Assembly (NCBI GenBank): GCA_009783865.1
Contig: WRCR01000229.1
Span: 1 to 6,717 of the forward strand
Length of the DNA: 6,717 bases
From: Planctomycetaceae bacterium
GTDB taxonomy: Bacteria; Planctomycetota; Planctomycetia; Pirellulales; Thermoguttaceae
Reading direction: 5' to 3'
In this document: positions 5,929-6,717 of the stretch, in pieces
How the letters are laid out: each line of letters begins with the position of its first letter
Numbering within the stretch: the first letter of the stretch is position 1
The notes under the pieces: generated by a model
The model's database searches: none
What the model was told of the DNA's origin: nothing
Seen by the model: only the letters and a program-made list of their open reading frames with translations
Made by a program: the position numbers and the translations under genes

Positions 5929-6717
5929 CTATTCTTTCTCCGTATTATCGGTATTATCAGTATTTGTTGTTTTCGCCGCTTGGATTTTATTTCGGCGATG
6001 AACCAGAGCGGTAATTGCAAATGTTACCGCCAGAACGCCGCCCCAGATACCGCCCAAAATCGGTGTCCAGTGCATGTAAGGACGCGTGTGTTTCGGCAGT
6101 GAATACTGCGGTACTTTTCGGAAACCGAGTTCTTCAAACGATACATCGCTGATGTAAATCCAACTCGTTCCGCCTGCTTCCGTTTCCCCGTAAATATGCT
6201 GCACATAAGCGGGGTTTGACGTAAGAACCGCTTTCGCCTCTTGCAGCATGGCATCTTTGTCGCCGAATTTCATCACATTAGTCGGGCATACAGAAATACA
6301 GGCGGGCATCTCGTTTTCTGTGATTCTGGTGTAGCAGAACATGCACTTCGTAATAGCGGGCAACGGTTTGCTCCACTCGAATTTTGGAATATGAAACGGG
6401 CACGCAAGCATACAATAACGGCAGCCCACGCAGTTATTCGGATAATACACGACTGCACCGGACTCCGTCTTCTGAAATGCTTTCGCAAAACACGATTCGG
6501 CGCAAGCGGGTTCATCGCAATGAAAACATTGTTCTTTGACGAAACGCCAAACTTCGCCGCTCTTGTCACGGGTACAGGCAGACGGATTAGCGGTAACACA
6601 GGCATCTGCCATCGGCAGTGCCGGAAGACGCTTTTTATTTTCTGCATCGAGACGTACCTTTCGGATAACCGTCCAGTTTTCGTCCGCAAGCAGAGCGCGT
6701 TCCCCGTCTTCTGAAGC
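5929..6717 (-). CDS. hybA: HybA-like four-cluster ferredoxin subunit (5' end beyond window)
   Basis: The frame is open from the right edge to TAG at 5931-5929, giving 262 residues. The ATG at 6612 is internal: the 35 codons before it read in frame and include ENWTVIRKVRL, as expected for this family. Visible cysteine groups are CFHCDEPACAESC, CVGCRYCMLACP, and CMFC followed by CISVCP. The first group, normally nearer the N-terminus, is off the window. IYGETEAGGT and the following strand match the C-terminal part of E. coli HybA. A single membrane helix (about WTPILGGIWGGVLAVTFAI) lies before a short basic and then NTD-rich tail, as in HybA. It would relay electrons from an oxidoreductase to HybB on the outer face of the membrane. 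One difference: after the AESC cysteine the usual proline is phenylalanine. Confidence 0.88.
   Translation of the reverse strand, partial: ASEDGERALLADENWTVIRKVRLDAENKKRLPALPMADACVTANPSACTRDKSGEVWRFVKEQCFHCDEPACAESCFAKAFQKTESGAVVYYPNNCVGCRYCMLACPFHIPKFEWSKPLPAITKCMFCYTRITENEMPACISVCPTNVMKFGDKDAMLQEAKAVLTSNPAYVQHIYGETEAGGTSWIYISDVSFEELGFRKVPQYSLPKHTRPYMHWTPILGGIWGGVLAVTFAITALVHRRNKIQAAKTTNTDNTDNTEKE
5938..5941 (-). promoter_or_regulatory. Shine-Dalgarno of hybB inside the end of hybA
   Basis: The minus strand reads GGAGAAAG from 5941, with GGAG ending 11 bases before the hybB ATG (5926-5924). It is formed by the codons for the last residues of HybA, so it ties hybB translation to hybA. The spacing is at the long end of normal. 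Confidence 0.5.
5938..5964 (-). repeat. Three 9-bp units encoding the NTD-NTD-NTE tail of HybA
   Basis: The minus strand carries AATACTGAT, AATACCGAT and AATACGGAG in frame, encoding NTD, NTD, NTE just before the stop. It is an in-frame slippage-type repeat extending the cytoplasmic or C-terminal tail after the membrane helix; no function is suggested by it. Confidence 0.7.

Noticed and set aside
5315..6001. 228-codon + strand frame
   Set aside because: It runs antisense to hybB and the end of hybA, whose membrane segments and motifs are convincing; no motif is visible in this frame.
5929..6612. HybA starting at the ATG at 6612
   Set aside because: The frame continues upstream to the window edge with family-like sequence and without a stop, so this ATG is internal.

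Overview
The window holds seven genes, two of them cut by its edges. The + strand carries one gene; everything else reads on the - strand. The content points to an anaerobic or facultative bacterium that uses menaquinone. The evidence is a HybA/HybB-type membrane electron-transfer pair, a UbiE/MenG methyltransferase and a LarC nickel-cofactor protein. Weak or absent Shine-Dalgarno sequences at most starts, a secreted TPR protein ending in an acidic DEDPFS tail, and an unusual CinA-like/nucleotidylyltransferase fusion are suggestive of Planctomycetota or a relative. That placement is inference, not proof. Hand-counted GC around the methyltransferase is about 47%, with one clear AT-rich island.

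Layout. Bases 1-58 (-) are the first 19 codons of larC, cut by the left edge. Bases 91-1368 (-) encode a DNA methyltransferase with a C-terminal HNH nuclease domain, ending only 32 bases before larC. Bases 1369-1552 are a divergent intergenic region. It contains a 9-bp tandem repeat array, a facing inverted copy of that array, a good extended -10 promoter and a small hairpin near the predicted transcription start. Bases 1553-2959 (+) encode a two-part protein: a CinA/PncC-like N-terminal domain and a NadD-like nucleotidylyltransferase C-terminal domain. After a 76-base convergent gap, menG/ubiE (3036-3758, -) and a secreted TPR protein (3758-4564, -) overlap by one base. A 165-base AT-rich spacer separates them from hybB (4730-5926, -) and hybA (5929 to the right edge, -), which lie two bases apart.

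How they may work together. HybA and HybB would pass electrons from an extracytoplasmic oxidoreductase (not in view) into the quinone pool, and MenG performs the last methylation of menaquinone, so this half of the window is a respiratory neighbourhood. On the left, LarC (nickel-pincer cofactor synthesis, a pathway that starts from nicotinic acid adenine dinucleotide) lies near a protein built from two folds known to act on pyridine nucleotides. The methyltransferase-HNH gene sits between them and looks like an accessory insertion, possibly a self-contained modification/restriction module.

The most unusual items are the repeat array with its 22-bp imperfect inverted repeat, the methyltransferase-HNH fusion, and the sharp drop to about 30% GC over the predicted target-recognition part of the methyltransferase.
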